The notes under the pieces: model-generated
Databases searched by the model: none
Seen by the model: only the letters and a program-made list of their open reading frames with translations
Told to the model about the DNA's origin: nothing
DNA from: Lysinibacillus sphaericus
Lineage (GTDB): Bacteria > Bacillota > Bacilli > Bacillales_A > Planococcaceae
Length of the DNA: 64,000 bases
NCBI RefSeq assembly: GCF_002982115.1
Contig: NZ_CP019980.1
Location: 2,798,001-2,862,000 of the forward strand
Direction: 5' to 3'
In this document: positions 63,061 through 64,000 of the stretch, one piece after another
Layout of the letters: the number at the start of each line of letters is the position of its first letter
Numbering within the stretch: the first letter of the stretch is position 1
Position numbers and translations under genes: made by a program

Positions 63061-63084
63061 TAATAAATTTTAGATTTTAGCCTT

Positions 63085-63609
63085 CTAGTTTTTATCTTCT
63101 TCATTTTGTATTAATTCATCATACGTTTCTAATAGCGCTTGATATAAACTCACTTCTGCAAACTGTAGTTTTTCATTTTTACAAAACTCCACAAATTTGA
63201 AAAATTCCTTTTTCAGTTCATTTTTGAATGATTCTTTTGGCAAGAGGAATTGGCTTGAACTATTAAGTTCAATTTGATAAAACTGCCCTATTTCTTTAAT
63301 TACTGTATCATCATAAGAAGCATTATCTAAAAAAACTATCCCATGCCTTCTCCCATCATAATGATTATCAAAAATATAAATTAAATCACACCACGTATCT
63401 AATAAGTCTTCAGTTAATTGCTCTTCTCCAAAAATAACAATATCATTATAAATTATGGATACATAGCCACTTAAGTAATCTCCTTCATTTTCTTTTAAAA
63501 TAGTCTGTGCCATTTCAACAGCTAAAGGATTTGTAATAGAGATATTTTTAATAGTTGTATCTGAAACATTATCCCGACTAATAAATGTCTCAATTATTGG
63601 TTTGTACAT
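63085..63609 (-). CDS. Putative immunity protein, paralogue 3
   Basis: Protein of 174 residues, the copy next to the toxin and hence the best candidate for cognate immunity. It shares NPLAVEMAQTILKENEGDYLSGYVSIIYNDIVIFGEEQL and DLIYIFDNHYDGRRHGIVFLDNASYDDTVI with paralogue 1, but the first 20 residues differ (PIIETFISRDNVSDTTIKN). The start is ATG 63609 behind GAAGGTGA. It follows the toxin stop codon by 22 bases, so the two are one transcript. Confidence 0.75.
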   Translation of the reverse strand: MYKPIIETFISRDNVSDTTIKNISITNPLAVEMAQTILKENEGDYLSGYVSIIYNDIVIFGEEQLTEDLLDTWCDLIYIFDNHYDGRRHGIVFLDNASYDDTVIKEIGQFYQIELNSSSQFLLPKESFKNELKKEFFKFVEFCKNEKLQFAEVSLYQALLETYDELIQNEEDKN

Positions 63610-63631
63610 AAAAATGATTCACCTTCTTTTT

Positions 63632-64000
63632 TTATTTACCAACTGGATAAGCAGAATTTATATGCCCAGTCCTACTAATCCTAACTCTATATTCAATTCC
63701 GTTTACTTTCGCCTGCACTTTTATCCCTTCCTTTTTAATTAGCTGTCTAGATATCTCAGATTTATTATTATTAATTACCGTTGTGACAATATTTTTAATA
63801 TCATTTACAGATAAATCTGGATCAAAAAACGACTTTCCTTCATTTCCAGTCCAATAATTTGGATGATGATTTTCTAGAATATGTCTCATTTTAGCTTTCG
63901 TAAAGTAAACCTTTTTACCACCGCCTACATCCAAAGTGATATCTGTAAAGTTGGCTACAGCCTTTTTCGCCGCATCTTTTGATTTACTAAAAAATGTACG
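63632..64000 (-). CDS. Polymorphic toxin C-terminal domain, EndoU-like nuclease (partial)
   Basis: The last 122 residues of a larger protein whose start lies beyond the right edge; the frame is open from 64000 to the TAA at 63632. The C-terminal region MRHILENHHPNYWTGNEGKS, a following DIKNIVTTVI helix, VQAKVNGIEYRVRISRTGHI and the closing NSAYPVGK fit the EndoU/BECR ribonuclease pattern: early His pair, late YP. The AAKKAVANFTDITLDVGGGKK linker precedes it. An internal ATG or GTG start would be unusual. A secreted, contact-type or LXG-type toxin is likely. EndoU assignment is by pattern, not by search. Confidence 0.7.
   Translation of the reverse strand, partial: RTFFSKSKDAAKKAVANFTDITLDVGGGKKVYFTKAKMRHILENHHPNYWTGNEGKSFFDPDLSVNDIKNIVTTVINNNKSEISRQLIKKEGIKVQAKVNGIEYRVRISRTGHINSAYPVGK

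Overview
The window is a contiguous low-GC Firmicutes chromosome segment. Bacillus-type ribosome-binding sites (AGGAGG and AGGGGG variants), frequent GTG and TTG starts, a T-box leader on proBA, intrinsic terminators with U-tracts, candidate SigB promoters and a set of Bacillales-typical genes (yfmR-like ABC-F, CvfC-like factor, YezD, YpeP/YpeQ-like pair, MsmX, Dps, PepF) point to Bacillales. I infer Lysinibacillus or a close Planococcaceae relative; the genus is inference, not proven from the sequence. No rRNA or tRNA gene, CRISPR array, prophage or replication origin is visible.

Layout. 1-9.3 kb: an edge-truncated esterase, a LysR regulator, a DUF1835 protein, a LysE exporter, the T-box-controlled proline pathway (proB-proA), a DMT transporter, a PfkB sugar kinase and a GNAT acetyltransferase. 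9.4-20.3 kb: one leftward ten-gene block with overlapping or tightly spaced genes (M20 peptidase, tartrate/D-malate-type dehydrogenase, SDR, aldehyde dehydrogenase, complete Dpp/Opp-type ABC importer, P1/DmpA-type aminopeptidase). It looks like an uptake-and-degradation operon for a peptide-like or N-acylated substrate that is not identified. 20.5-23.8 kb: a DUF3885 gene, an unrecognised gene with a decayed duplicate of its 3' end, and an Rrf2 regulator divergent from an esterase across a perfect 16-bp inverted repeat. 24-34 kb: housekeeping genes (CvfC-like, ABC-F, HD hydrolase, fhs, cold-shock protein, VOC protein, LuxR regulator, amidase).

34.3-48.3 kb is mostly a sialic-acid/amino-sugar module: a secreted phosphodiesterase, a secreted kelch mutarotase, then nagA, an RpiR regulator, a ROK kinase (nanK), nanE, a MalFG-type ABC importer with its lipoprotein, and nanA with a cre-like site at its promoter. 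It is followed by a divergent PucR-type regulator and an MsmX-type ATPase that can energise the importer. No sialidase and no glucosamine-6-phosphate deaminase gene lies in the window.

48.6-61.8 kb: a flavin reductase, a lipoprotein, YezD, a stand-alone CoaB-like protein, a LysR/DMT pair, a duplicated stress pair (YflT-like protein + Dps) separated by a GNAT gene and a broken IS3-family element, pepF, a SEC-C protein, and a small zinc finger next to an RNase-H-fold protein. 61.9-64 kb: the C-terminal toxin domain (EndoU-like) of a protein entering from the right edge, followed by three tandem homologous putative immunity genes, the middle one broken by a nonsense codon.

The most unusual signal is a family of non-coding arrays built on the 8-mer TAYCCGCG placed at exactly 21-bp intervals. 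There are five copies at 8784-8888, four at 28373-28443 and twenty at 60451-60857. All three lie beyond gene 3' ends and keep the same 21-bp (two helical turns) register. I know of no named repeat family that this matches.
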